Part shown: piece after piece, positions 7,433 through 14,395 of the stretch
Layout: the number at the start of each line of letters is the position of its first letter
How positions within the stretch are numbered: the first letter of the stretch is position 1
From: Actinomycetota bacterium
GTDB lineage: Bacteria; Actinomycetota; Thermoleophilia; UBA2241
NCBI GenBank assembly: GCA_003132645.1
Contig: PKYM01000035.1
Location: forward strand, 6,013 to 20,407
DNA length: 14,395 nucleotides
Reading direction: 5' to 3'
The notes under the pieces: model-generated
What the model saw: the letters and a program-made list of their open reading frames with translations, nothing else
Told to the model about the DNA's origin: nothing
Databases searched by the model: none
Made by a program: the position numbers and the translations under genes

Positions 7433-8245
7433 TCACCAATCGGAGAAGCCATCGTTGTACCAGATCTTGGACGCGCCCTTCTTGGCGCGCTTGGTCCAGC
7501 CCTTGGTCTTGGGCTCGGCGTCGACGCGCGCGATGAGCTTGTCGGCCTGCGCCTTGACGCGTTCGCGCATCTCGGGCGTCAGGGCGGGCACCGTGTCGCA
7601 GTGCTTCTTGACGCGCTCGAGGTTGAGCTGGGTCGCGGTATACCAGAAGCCCCAGTCGTCGGCGAAGCGCTTGGCGAGGTAGTTCTGGTTGATCTTGTGA
7701 GTGTCGTCGTCGCCGATCTCGCACGTTATGAAGAGGTATTCGATGTCCTTCAGGTCCTTGTCGTTGATCTCGACGATCTGCAGCTTCTGCAGCAGGATGT
7801 CGGTCAGCGTGACGCAGTACGGATCGAGCTCGAGGCGGTCCTTGTAGAGGACCTCGTGACAGTAGTCGAGCTTGTCGAAGAACACGTCGATCATGGGGAC
7901 CGGGCCGGCGTAGTAGATGTGGCGCGTCTTGCCCGACATGGCCATGGTCTGCAGGTCGCACTCGTAGCCCATGTCCTTCATGAAGTCACGCATCTTGCCG
8001 CCGGTCTTGCTGTAGGCGGCGTAGTCGATGTCGGTGAAATAGCGCTCGCCGAGGCGCTCGAGCTTGGCGTAGAGGTCTATCTGGTCGGGGAAGTAGTAGT
8101 GCAGCGCGAGCGGGCCCATGACCCGCATGATGATGCCGCGCTTCTGAGCCTCTTCGGTCAGTCGCTTACCCTCGGCCAGGAAGACCTCGGGCTTGGGATA
8201 CTGCTCTATCGGGATGTCCTTGGGCAGTATGAACGGCTGTGCCAT
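7433..8245 (-). CDS. Nucleotidyltransferase-fold protein, copy 2
   Basis: 270-residue paralogue of the protein at 1150-1962, the same length and alignable throughout. It keeps the nucleotidyltransferase elements: VMGPLALHYY (42-51), TDID (D72, D74) and MIDVF (D120). The shared segments DYAAYSK, KLDYCHE, KLQIVEINDKD and the C-terminal KIWYN mirror DFAAYAK, RLDFCHP, KMQIVKINEKD and KVKWYN in copy 1. The catalytic acids are retained in both, so both are probably active. The start is very clear: AAGGAGGT (8252-8259 on the plus strand, read in reverse) lies 6 nt before the ATG. It sits 45 nt upstream of mtbB in the same operon. Function unknown; nucleotide transfer onto a small amine, a protein partner or an RNA are all possible. 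Confidence 0.75.
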   Translation of the reverse strand: MAQPFILPKDIPIEQYPKPEVFLAEGKRLTEEAQKRGIIMRVMGPLALHYYFPDQIDLYAKLERLGERYFTDIDYAAYSKTGGKMRDFMKDMGYECDLQTMAMSGKTRHIYYAGPVPMIDVFFDKLDYCHEVLYKDRLELDPYCVTLTDILLQKLQIVEINDKDLKDIEYLFITCEIGDDDTHKINQNYLAKRFADDWGFWYTATQLNLERVKKHCDTVPALTPEMRERVKAQADKLIARVDAEPKTKGWTKRAKKGASKIWYNDGFSDW

Positions 8246-8285
8246 GTATCGACCTCCTTCTCCAGATGCCCGTCCGGCGCGACAT

Positions 8286-8323
8286 CGGCGGCGGTCCGGC
8301 CCCTAGGGGCCGGACCGCCGCCG
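8286..8323 (-). terminator. Perfect 38-nt palindrome between permease and nucleotidyltransferase genes
   Basis: Positions 8286-8323 are a perfect palindrome with 19-nt arms centred on CCTAGG, in the 121-nt gap between two co-directional genes. No T-tract follows on either strand, so full termination is doubtful. A role in partial termination, mRNA 3' protection or processing inside the operon is more likely. It resembles in size and GC content the hairpins at 4752-4791 and 5906-5945. Confidence 0.5.
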
Positions 8324-8366
8324 CGGTCACACCGAGCGAGACTGGTCTTTGACGAAAACGCACCCC

Positions 8367-10016
8367 TTATTCGACCGGGATCTCCTTGGCGACGGCCTCG
8401 AGAGCCATGCCCTGACGCTTGCGCACGGCCCACGCGATGATCCAGATGACGATGGCGGCAGCGTAGAGGATGCCCATGAAGACCATCGAGCTGCCGTTCT
8501 TGTAGCCGACACCGTAGGTGTTGGTCGGGTCGTAGATCCACAGGTACAGGTTGAAGACCATGAAGGCCGAGTAGAGCGCGGCCGCGATGGTCATGATCGG
8601 CAGGCCCAGGATCTTCAGCTTGGGAAGCGCCGAGTTGTCCCAGATGCTCTTGGTCCGCCACGGCATGATCATGAACGCCAGGCCGGAGCCCAGGAACATG
8701 ACGGCGATCACGAGGGTGGCGTCGTAGGTGAGCCGCACGAAGGTGGGCTGGTAGGCGTAGAAAGCCGAGACGATGATCGACGGGATCACCATGAGCACGA
8801 GCGCCACGACCGGCACGCCGCCCGAGGTCACCTTGGCCACGCCTTCGGGCAGGATGCGGTCGAAGGCGGAGGCGAAGATCATGCGTGTCGACGAGAGGAA
8901 TACCGTGCCCCACCAGCCGAAGACCAGTAGCGAGATGAGGGCGATCAGGATGACCTGGAACGCCGCGTTGTTGACGACCCAGGCGATCATGGCGGTCGGC
9001 GAGAGGTAGTCACCCGCGTGCGGTGTCGCCTTGACGTAGCCGTAGAGGACGCCCATGTAGCCGTTGGCGCTGGCCATGAAGAACTTGTAGCCCATCGTCT
9101 TGCTCACGAGGAACAGGAAGACGATGCCGATGGCTGCGGCAGACAGAAGGCCGCCACCCATCTGGTAGATGTTCTTGCGGAAGTCCTTGGCGCCACGGAC
9201 CTCACCGTAGAGGGTCGCGCCCCAGTTCGGCCACAGGAGCCAGAAGCACATGAAGGGGACCAGCTTGAGGGTCTGCCAGGCAGTGCCGCTGAACATGGAG
9301 GACGGCATGCCCGCACCGCTGTTCTTGAGGGTCGCAAGATAGGCGTTCTTGGTGGCGCCCGCACCGTACAGATGGAGGCTCTCGCGGTTGAAGGCAGCGA
9401 TGAAGCTGGCCTTCGACGTGACCAAGAGGATGATCGCGGCGATGGCGATGCCGACGAGGCCGATCCACAGGGCCCACTTCTGGAAGATGGCGTAGCCCCT
9501 CATGCCGATCGCCACCAGGTAGGTCGCGAGGGCGATCGTCGCCAGCGAGACGACGAAGGAGCCGGTGGGCTTGCTGAGCCAGTCGGCGGCGCCGCCGGCG
9601 CCGACGATGCGCAGTACCGGCTTGATGAACGAGTTGGCGCACAAGGCTCCGTAGATGGGGATCCAGAGCCAGAGGATGAACCACCAGCCCGTCGACCCCA
9701 GGACGAAGCCGACCGAGCTGTGGAACACGCGCGATTGCCAGACGTAGTCGCCGCCGGCGCGCGGCATGGCGGAGATCAGGCCGGCGTAGACCACCACTTC
9801 GAGCAGCACGCAGAGCGTGGTGATGACGACCGCCCAGAACACACTGCCGCCCGGGATGAAGACCGCATAGAGAAAGCCCCAGATACCCAGGAAGATGTTG
9901 GTCGAAAAGAACGAGTACCTGAAGCCGTCAGTCGTTGACCAGCCTTTGACGAGACCGCTCGCCTTACGCACGAAGAGCGTCTGCTCTTGCGGCGGTGCTC
10001 CGGCGTTTGTCGCCAT
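8367..10016 (-). CDS. APC-superfamily permease, copy 2
   Basis: 549-residue membrane protein with about 12 hydrophobic segments, paralogous to the permease at 3074-4720. It shares the N-terminal FVRKASGL (15-22) and the APC loop MPRAGGDYVWQSR (84-96), and has the same length. Substrate-facing regions differ more, for example TM1 after residue 38 is rich in Phe, Gly and Trp, so the two carriers may import different compounds. The position upstream of mtbB makes a methylamine or quaternary-amine uptake role plausible (inference). The start is supported by AGGAGGT (10024-10030 on the plus strand, read in reverse), 7 nt from the ATG. The stop is TAA. It lies 77 nt after the phosphoesterase; an imperfect hairpin (10047-10067) occupies that gap. 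Confidence 0.87.
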   Translation of the reverse strand: MATNAGAPPQEQTLFVRKASGLVKGWSTTDGFRYSFFSTNIFLGIWGFLYAVFIPGGSVFWAVVITTLCVLLEVVVYAGLISAMPRAGGDYVWQSRVFHSSVGFVLGSTGWWFILWLWIPIYGALCANSFIKPVLRIVGAGGAADWLSKPTGSFVVSLATIALATYLVAIGMRGYAIFQKWALWIGLVGIAIAAIILLVTSKASFIAAFNRESLHLYGAGATKNAYLATLKNSGAGMPSSMFSGTAWQTLKLVPFMCFWLLWPNWGATLYGEVRGAKDFRKNIYQMGGGLLSAAAIGIVFLFLVSKTMGYKFFMASANGYMGVLYGYVKATPHAGDYLSPTAMIAWVVNNAAFQVILIALISLLVFGWWGTVFLSSTRMIFASAFDRILPEGVAKVTSGGVPVVALVLMVIPSIIVSAFYAYQPTFVRLTYDATLVIAVMFLGSGLAFMIMPWRTKSIWDNSALPKLKILGLPIMTIAAALYSAFMVFNLYLWIYDPTNTYGVGYKNGSSMVFMGILYAAAIVIWIIAWAVRKRQGMALEAVAKEIPVE

Positions 10017-10093
10017 CTAGTGGACCTCCTGTGACACGACCGTTGCGGACGACGCGATGCGCCGTCCCCCCCTGAAGACGTCCCTGGGCAGGC

Positions 10094-11041
10094 TCATCCC
10101 ATGGTCAGTCTGTAACGTTTTACCTTGCTCTTGCCGTCGAGCTCGACGACACAACCCGACAGCGTCCCCTCGACATAGGAGCTCCCCGGGTTGACCGCCA
10201 GCGTGCGCCCGATACGGACGGCCGCACGGCTTTCGTGGATGTGCCCGTGCAGCGACAGGAGCGGCTGGACCTTGTCGATCACCTCCCTGACGGCCGTCGA
10301 GCCCACGTGAGCGGTGTCCTGCCCCTGGACCGTGAGGGTGCCCCAGTCAATCTTGGGGGCGACGTCGAGCTGTGTGTCGTACGGCGGCGCGTGGAGGCCC
10401 AGAACGAGGCGCTCGGGCGGCGCGCTCGCCTGCGCGATGATCGCTTCGATGCGCTTGCGCAAAAGGGGCTCGTCTTCTTCGCGCGGCGTGTCCCAGGGCG
10501 TGAGGTTGGTCCAGCCGCTGGAGACGAGCTGATAGTCGCCGGGCATGTCGATGACGTTGCCTTCGCCCACGATGATCTCTTTGGACGTGGCGAGGATCTC
10601 GTCGATGTCGGGCTGGTCGTCGTTACCCGGACAGACGATGCACTGGATGCCGCTGCCGGCCAGGCGCTCGTCGGCCCAGGCGACCCACTCTTCGACCGTG
10701 TGCCGCATCTCGCGCCTGAACACGTCGTCGAGCTTCTCGGGCTCGGCCGAATACTCCTGCACCTGCTCGCGGGTCAGAAGGACCGGGTAATAGCCGTGGT
10801 CGCGCACGAGCCTCTGGTTTTTGGCCAGCTCGTCGGTGCCCTGAAGGTCGTGCTGCTGGTCCTGCATGTGGTACTGCCACTGGTCGGGTCCGTTCTCGAC
10901 GATCGGCACGATCGCCTTGCCCGTCATGTCGCCGCCGAGGATGAGGACGTCGACCTCATAATGCTTCGCCGAGTTGATGAATTTGCGCCAACACACCTCG
11001 GAGCCGTGCACGTCGGTCGCGAAGAAGAGCCGCACCTTCAC
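10094..11041 (-). CDS. Calcineurin-like metallophosphoesterase, copy 2
   Basis: 315-residue paralogue of the protein at 2016-3011. All metal ligands are present: DxH (D10, H12), GGD (D38), GND (N140, D141), H217 in LHAPPY and GHIH (266-269), followed by NPGS (284-287). Both copies share FATDxHGSE near the N-terminus and the segment TPWDTPREEDE (TPWATPREVEE in copy 1). It is the first large gene of the minus-strand operon that ends in mtbB. The start is GTG, with AAAGGGG 6 nt upstream. The stop is TGA, at the position where copy 1 has TAG, which supports TAG being a real stop there. The substrate is unknown; phosphodiester or nucleotide-linked hydrolysis is plausible beside a nucleotidyltransferase. 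Confidence 0.87.
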   Translation of the reverse strand: MKVRLFFATDVHGSEVCWRKFINSAKHYEVDVLILGGDMTGKAIVPIVENGPDQWQYHMQDQQHDLQGTDELAKNQRLVRDHGYYPVLLTREQVQEYSAEPEKLDDVFRREMRHTVEEWVAWADERLAGSGIQCIVCPGNDDQPDIDEILATSKEIIVGEGNVIDMPGDYQLVSSGWTNLTPWDTPREEDEPLLRKRIEAIIAQASAPPERLVLGLHAPPYDTQLDVAPKIDWGTLTVQGQDTAHVGSTAVREVIDKVQPLLSLHGHIHESRAAVRIGRTLAVNPGSSYVEGTLSGCVVELDGKSKVKRYRLTMG

Positions 11042-11079
11042 AAGGAACCCCTTTCGAGCCTCGTGGTGTCCACGTTCAT
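11038..11079 (-). CDS. Possible 13-residue leader peptide overlapping the phosphoesterase start
   Basis: An ATG at 11079 preceded at 11 nt by AAGGAG opens a 14-codon frame (MNVDTTRLERGSL plus TGA) whose stop overlaps the GTG start of the phosphoesterase at 11041. Such an overlap would allow translational coupling. The frame is very short and the spacing of its ribosome binding site is long, so this may be chance. Confidence 0.2.
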   Translation of the reverse strand: MNVDTTRLERGSL

Positions 11080-11625
11080 CTGTCCACCCACTCCTTTCGC
11101 GCCAGAGTGCCGGGAAGGGACAGCGACCCGCAGCCGTGCCCTCCCGCTAGCTTAATCCCTGGCGTATTGGTTGCCCAGTTGTGAAGCCGTATCGCAAAGA
11201 CGGCCCGGCTGGCCGCAACGCCGGCGATACCGGTCTGTCTCGTCGCGGGAGCGCTCACCGGCGACCCATGAAAAGGGGACAAGTGGCCGGCTGCGAGCAG
11301 CCCCGCCATGGTCCCGCGACGCGCGCCCTGGGCGAGGTCCGAAACGCAAGGGTCGATGTGAGCACGACACCCCCAATGACTGCTGGCTCTACGCAATCGA
11401 ACAGAATCGAAAACGATAGTAGGCTCGACCCGACAATCGTCTAGTGCGATGTTGTTGAGAAAAGTACGTTAAAGCGCGTTCCACTGCAAGCCTTCTGTGG
11501 CACGCAAGCTTGGCGAACGCCGCCCGCCGGCGGCTCGAGAGGCCGAGATGCATCGTCGACTCTCCTGTCGTATGCTGCCGCGACGTCCTCGTCCCGTCTC
11601 GACCGCCGCTGGGGGCGGCCCCGCC
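11080..11625. other. Long intergenic region between divergent genes
   Basis: About 550 bp without a supported gene separates the minus-strand mtbB operon from the plus-strand HAD gene, so promoters for both should lie here. The stretch 11390-11480 is visibly richer in A/T than its surroundings. A weak minus-strand promoter (TAGACG, 16 bp, TACTAT, within about 11420-11447) is possible. No tRNA, rRNA or recognisable riboswitch was found by eye; the small open frames here show no known motifs. Confidence 0.5.
11395..11411. repeat. Two 7-bp direct repeats one helical turn apart
   Basis: AATCGAA occurs at 11395-11401 and 11405-11411, exactly 10 bp apart, in the A/T-richer part of the intergenic region upstream of the mtbB operon. 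Tandem half-sites on the same DNA face suit a regulator binding site. The CGAA core also occurs in the palindrome at 274-283. The sequence is short and chance is possible. Confidence 0.25.
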
Positions 11626-12255
11626 ATGAAGCGTCCCGACAGCATCGTGATGTTCGATTTCGATGGTGTCCTGGCCGACAGCCTCGACAGCTTCTGCGCG
11701 GCGATGGAGGCGGCCTTCGCCGGCATCGGCCGGCCCGACCTGGCTACCCGCGAGCAGGTCCTGAGCCTGCTCGACGACAACTGGTTCGCCTCTCTTGCGC
11801 GGGCCGGCGTGACGGCCGCCGAGGCCCGCACGCTCGAAGACATCTTCGCCGCCGCACTCTCGCCGCCGGCGCTCCTGCACTGCTTTCCGGGCGTGCCGGC
11901 GATGCTGGAGCGCCTGGCGCGGCGTCACCTGCTGATCGTCATCACCTCCTCGACGGCAGCGATCGTCAACGGCTTTCTCGCCGCCCACCGGCTTTCGGGC
12001 ATCGAGCAGGTCATGGGCGCTGAGGTCGACACCAGCAAGGTCCGCAAGATCGAGCGGGTCGTCGCGGCGCACGAGCGCGCGGCCTGCTACTGGTATGTGG
12101 GCGACACCACCGGCGACATCCTCGAAGGCCGTAAGGCCGGCGTGCGCACGATCGGCGTGACCTGGGGCTGGCACGGCGCCGGGCGCCTGCGGACCGTCTC
12201 GCCCGATCACCTCGTCGACACGCCCCTGAAGCTCGCCGAGATCATCGACGGCTGA
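11626..12255 (+). CDS. HAD-superfamily phosphatase, phosphoglycolate phosphatase-like
   Basis: 209-residue HAD subfamily I hydrolase. Motif I is FDFDGVLADS with the nucleophile D11 and general acid D13; motif II is the ITSST stretch; motif III is the Lys in TSKVRK; motif IV is YVGDTTGDI. A helical cap lies between motifs I and II. It should remove phosphate from a small phosphorylated metabolite; specificity cannot be told from sequence. The ATG at 11626 is chosen because motif I begins 10 residues later, although the upstream G-rich sequence is a weak ribosome binding site and the frame is open further upstream. It is transcribed away from the mtbB operon. Its last 14 bp overlap the convergent gene at 12242-13585. 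Confidence 0.83.
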   Translation: MKRPDSIVMFDFDGVLADSLDSFCAAMEAAFAGIGRPDLATREQVLSLLDDNWFASLARAGVTAAEARTLEDIFAAALSPPALLHCFPGVPAMLERLARRHLLIVITSSTAAIVNGFLAAHRLSGIEQVMGAEVDTSKVRKIERVVAAHERAACYWYVGDTTGDILEGRKAGVRTIGVTWGWHGAGRLRTVSPDHLVDTPLKLAEIIDG

Positions 12256-13585
12256 CGGCGGCGGCGGCCGACGACAGATCGTGGCCCAGCGCGAGGCGGC
12301 CGCCTGCGGCGGCCGCAAGCTCCTCCTCACTGATCTCATCGAGGGTGCGACCCAGGTCCTCAGGCAGAAACACCCGGGGCGCGAGCAACCACTCGTCGCG
12401 GGCGAGGGACTGTTCGCGCAACGCGGCCACCACCTCGCGGCCGCCGAGCAAGCCCGTCACCGTCACGGTGCCGCCGAACAGTCGGTTGGCGACGATGTAC
12501 GGCCGCACCGCAGCGCCGGTACGACTCACGAGCCGGCGGCTCGCTTCGGCCAGCACCGGCGCGGCGGCCATGCCGCCGAGCAGAGCCAGGCTCGGGCCCG
12601 AAGCGCTCAGCTCGAGTTCGTCGGCCTCAGCCAGGAGGGCGGCGCAGATCCCGATACCGTTCTCGTACTGGCTGGGCGCGTCGGCCGCCGGCGGCAACAG
12701 GCCCGCCAGCAGGTAGAGCTCGTCGGCGGCATGCACGAAGCGTCGGCCCAATTCGGCTGCGACCACTCCCTGCAGCTCGCCGACCGCCGCCACGGCCGCG
12801 GCGGCGTCGGCCGCCGATACGCGCCGTAGACCCGGCGACTCGTGAGCCAGCGACACGGGCACAACGCCGACATCGATGACGCCACCGCGGCGCCCGCCGG
12901 CCAGACCGGCCGCGCCGCTCCCTGCGGCGCCCGAAGGTCGCCCCTGCGCCAGGACGCTGAGCTGTCGCACGGTCTCGCGTAGCAACGCGCCGTCGTTCAG
13001 TTCGGGACACAGCACGATCTGAACGTGGATCTCGATGCCGCCCGCGATGAGCCGCGAGAGGCGGGCGCGGGCTTCGCGGGCGCCCGCCCCCATCAGCCGC
13101 ACCCGCGCGTCGTCTTCCCAGGCGTGCAGCGACACGTAGAGCGGCGAGAGCCGCAGCGCGACGATGCGCTCGAGGTCGTGCTCGCTGAGGTTGGTCAGCG
13201 TGATGAATGTGCCCTGCAGAAAGGAGAGGCGGTAATCGTCGTCTCTGACGTACAGCGAGGGCCGCAGACCGGGCGGGAGCTGATTCACAAAACAGAACAG
13301 ACAGTCGTTGGCGCAGCGTCGCACCGGCGCCCCGATACCGTCGCGGAGCGTCAGGCCATGCTCTTCCCCACGCCCCAGCTCGACCTCGACCGCCAGCCGG
13401 CGGCCGCCGCGTTCGAGCTCGAGGGTGAAGCGCCCGTCGGCAGCGGCGAGCTCGAGATCGAACACGTCTTCGGGCGGGCGGCCGTCGATCGCCACGATGC
13501 GGTCGCCGGCCCGCACGCCGGCGCGCGCCGCCGCCGCGACCGCCTCGTCGATGGGCAGCGCCTGCTGGACCGCACCACCGCTCAC
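12242..13585 (-). CDS. DUF512 family PDZ/radical-SAM-like iron-sulfur protein
   Basis: 447-residue protein with the DUF512 family layout. Residues about 1-70 form a PDZ-like domain (GVRAGDRIVAIDG). They are followed by the cluster motif CANDCLFCFVNQLP (C91, C95, C98), typical of the family's radical-SAM-like centre, then LYVRDDDYRLSFL and GTFITLTN. The rest matches the C-terminal DUF512 part (YENGIG, TVTGLLGG). The biochemical role of the family is unknown. A Gly/Ala/Arg-rich insertion (about residues 217-239) looks like a lineage-specific loop. GTG at 13585 is the start and lies 19 nt after the ispH stop; these two genes are commonly adjacent in bacteria and are probably cotranscribed. The 3' end overlaps the HAD gene by 14 bp. 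Confidence 0.88.
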   Translation of the reverse strand: MSGGAVQQALPIDEAVAAAARAGVRAGDRIVAIDGRPPEDVFDLELAAADGRFTLELERGGRRLAVEVELGRGEEHGLTLRDGIGAPVRRCANDCLFCFVNQLPPGLRPSLYVRDDDYRLSFLQGTFITLTNLSEHDLERIVALRLSPLYVSLHAWEDDARVRLMGAGAREARARLSRLIAGGIEIHVQIVLCPELNDGALLRETVRQLSVLAQGRPSGAAGSGAAGLAGGRRGGVIDVGVVPVSLAHESPGLRRVSAADAAAAVAAVGELQGVVAAELGRRFVHAADELYLLAGLLPPAADAPSQYENGIGICAALLAEADELELSASGPSLALLGGMAAAPVLAEASRRLVSRTGAAVRPYIVANRLFGGTVTVTGLLGGREVVAALREQSLARDEWLLAPRVFLPEDLGRTLDEISEEELAAAAGGRLALGHDLSSAAAAVSRR

Positions 13586-13604
13586 CGCGGGCCGACCAAC
13601 CGCT

Positions 13605-14395
13605 TCACGACCCGACCAGTTCGCGAATCCGCGCCACGGCGGCGTCGATCTCGTCCTCGGGCGTCGAGGCGCCGGCCGTCACTCCGACGCGTCGAGCTCC
13701 GGCAAGCCAGGAGCCGTCGAGCTCGGCGGCCGTCTCGATGTGCCAGGTGCGCGGCTGGATGACGCGACAGAGGCTCGCCAGACGAGTCGTGTTGGCACTG
13801 TTGCGTCCGCCGACCACGATCACCACATCGACCCCGCGGGCGAGTTGCTGGGCGGCCGCCTGGCGTTTGCCGGTGGCGTCGCAGATGGTGTTGAAGACCA
13901 GCGTCTCGCGAGCCGCCGGGGCGAGCCGCGAGACGAGCCGCGCCAGGTTGTCGCGGGTCTGGGTGGTCTGCACGACGACCCCGACGCGCTTGCCCCTGAC
14001 GTCGGCCAGTCGCAGCTCGTCGGCGTCCTCGACGACGATCGCCTTGGGACCGGCCCAGGCCAGCAGGCCGACCACCTCGGGATGGTCCCGCTCACCGAGG
14101 ATCACCGGCACGTAACCCTGCTCACGCAGCATGTCGGCCTTCTCGTGAGCGACGTTGACGAAGGGACAGGTGGCATCGATTACGGCCAGTCCGCGGGCAC
14201 GCGCGGCGGCCACTACTTCGGGATCGACGCCGTGCGTACGCACGATCACGGTGCCGTGTTCGATCTGGTCGAGGTCGTCGATCGCCGCGATGCCGCGCCG
14301 CGCCAGCCGGGCCACCACCGAGGGATTGTGGATCAGCGGGCCGAGGGTGTAGATCGGCGGCGCGAGCTCGGCTCCCGACTCCTCGGCGATGCGCA
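13605..14395 (-). CDS. ispH: 4-hydroxy-3-methylbut-2-enyl diphosphate reductase (IspH), N-terminus outside the window
   Basis: IspH (LytB) is the last enzyme of the MEP isoprenoid pathway, reducing HMBPP to IPP and DMAPP with a [4Fe-4S] cluster. The visible part starts before YTLGPLIHNPSVV and includes two of the three cluster cysteines: DATCPF and TICDATGKRQ. It also has the substrate-binding segments RTHGV, GERDHPEV, QTTQT, VGGRNSANT and VTAGASTPEDEID. The first cysteine and the start codon are beyond 14395. An internal ATG-like start at 14318 is not the real one, because conserved sequence continues upstream of it. The stop is TGA. It is followed closely by the DUF512 gene. Housekeeping gene, apparently unrelated to the amine cluster. 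Confidence 0.95.
   Translation of the reverse strand, partial: RIAEESGAELAPPIYTLGPLIHNPSVVARLARRGIAAIDDLDQIEHGTVIVRTHGVDPEVVAAARARGLAVIDATCPFVNVAHEKADMLREQGYVPVILGERDHPEVVGLLAWAGPKAIVVEDADELRLADVRGKRVGVVVQTTQTRDNLARLVSRLAPAARETLVFNTICDATGKRQAAAQQLARGVDVVIVVGGRNSANTTRLASLCRVIQPRTWHIETAAELDGSWLAGARRVGVTAGASTPEDEIDAAVARIRELVGS

Noticed and set aside
11160..11460. Cobalamin, glycine or fluoride riboswitch upstream of the mtbB operon
   Set aside because: Fragments such as GGCGAT and GGGGACAA occur, but the conserved boxes of these riboswitches are not found in the right order on either strand.
1..14395. Insertion sequence, integrase, CRISPR array or toxin-antitoxin island
   Set aside because: No transposase, integrase, spaced direct-repeat array or terminal inverted repeats seen. 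The NTase family overlaps AbiEii-type toxins, but no antitoxin-like partner is adjacent.

Overview
High-GC bacterial window with dense genes, Shine-Dalgarno sites and one clear sigma70-type promoter. The ispH-DUF512 gene pair and the overall composition would fit an anaerobic, high-GC, possibly actinobacterium-like lineage, but no taxonomic marker here settles this. The key gene is mtbB (5987-7387, minus strand), a dimethylamine:corrinoid methyltransferase. Its single in-frame amber codon (6329-6331) lies where characterised MtbB proteins carry pyrrolysine. The organism should therefore encode tRNA-Pyl, PylS and PylBCD elsewhere; none are in the window.

Layout. 1-260: promoter and palindromic operator candidates. 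261-1049 (+): DeoR/GlpR-type repressor. 1150-5797 (+): nucleotidyltransferase-fold protein, calcineurin-like phosphoesterase, APC-superfamily permease and choline-kinase-like kinase. 5906-5945: strong hairpin between convergent operons. 11041 down to 5987 (-): a second phosphoesterase, a second permease, a second nucleotidyltransferase, then mtbB. 11042-11625: long intergenic region. 11626-12255 (+): HAD phosphatase. 12242-13585 (-): DUF512 radical-SAM-like protein. 13605-14395 (-): 3' part of ispH, running off the window.

The striking architecture is a trio (nucleotidyltransferase, phosphoesterase, permease) present twice, in different internal order, in two convergent operons. Each operon ends with a different enzyme that would act on a small amine: a choline/ethanolamine-kinase-like protein in one, the Pyl methyltransferase in the other. 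My reading is a methylated-amine or amino-alcohol uptake and processing island under a DeoR-type regulator. The nucleotidyltransferase/phosphoesterase pair would be an unexplained accessory module, perhaps attaching and removing a nucleotide or phosphate on a substrate or partner. The family calls are firm; the shared pathway is inference. The cognate corrinoid protein, the corrinoid-to-acceptor methyltransferase and the reductive activase are not here.

TAG is also the stop codon of four plus-strand genes in the same locus. For two of them a paralogue in the second operon ends at the same place with TGA, so the locus shows TAG used both as sense and as stop.
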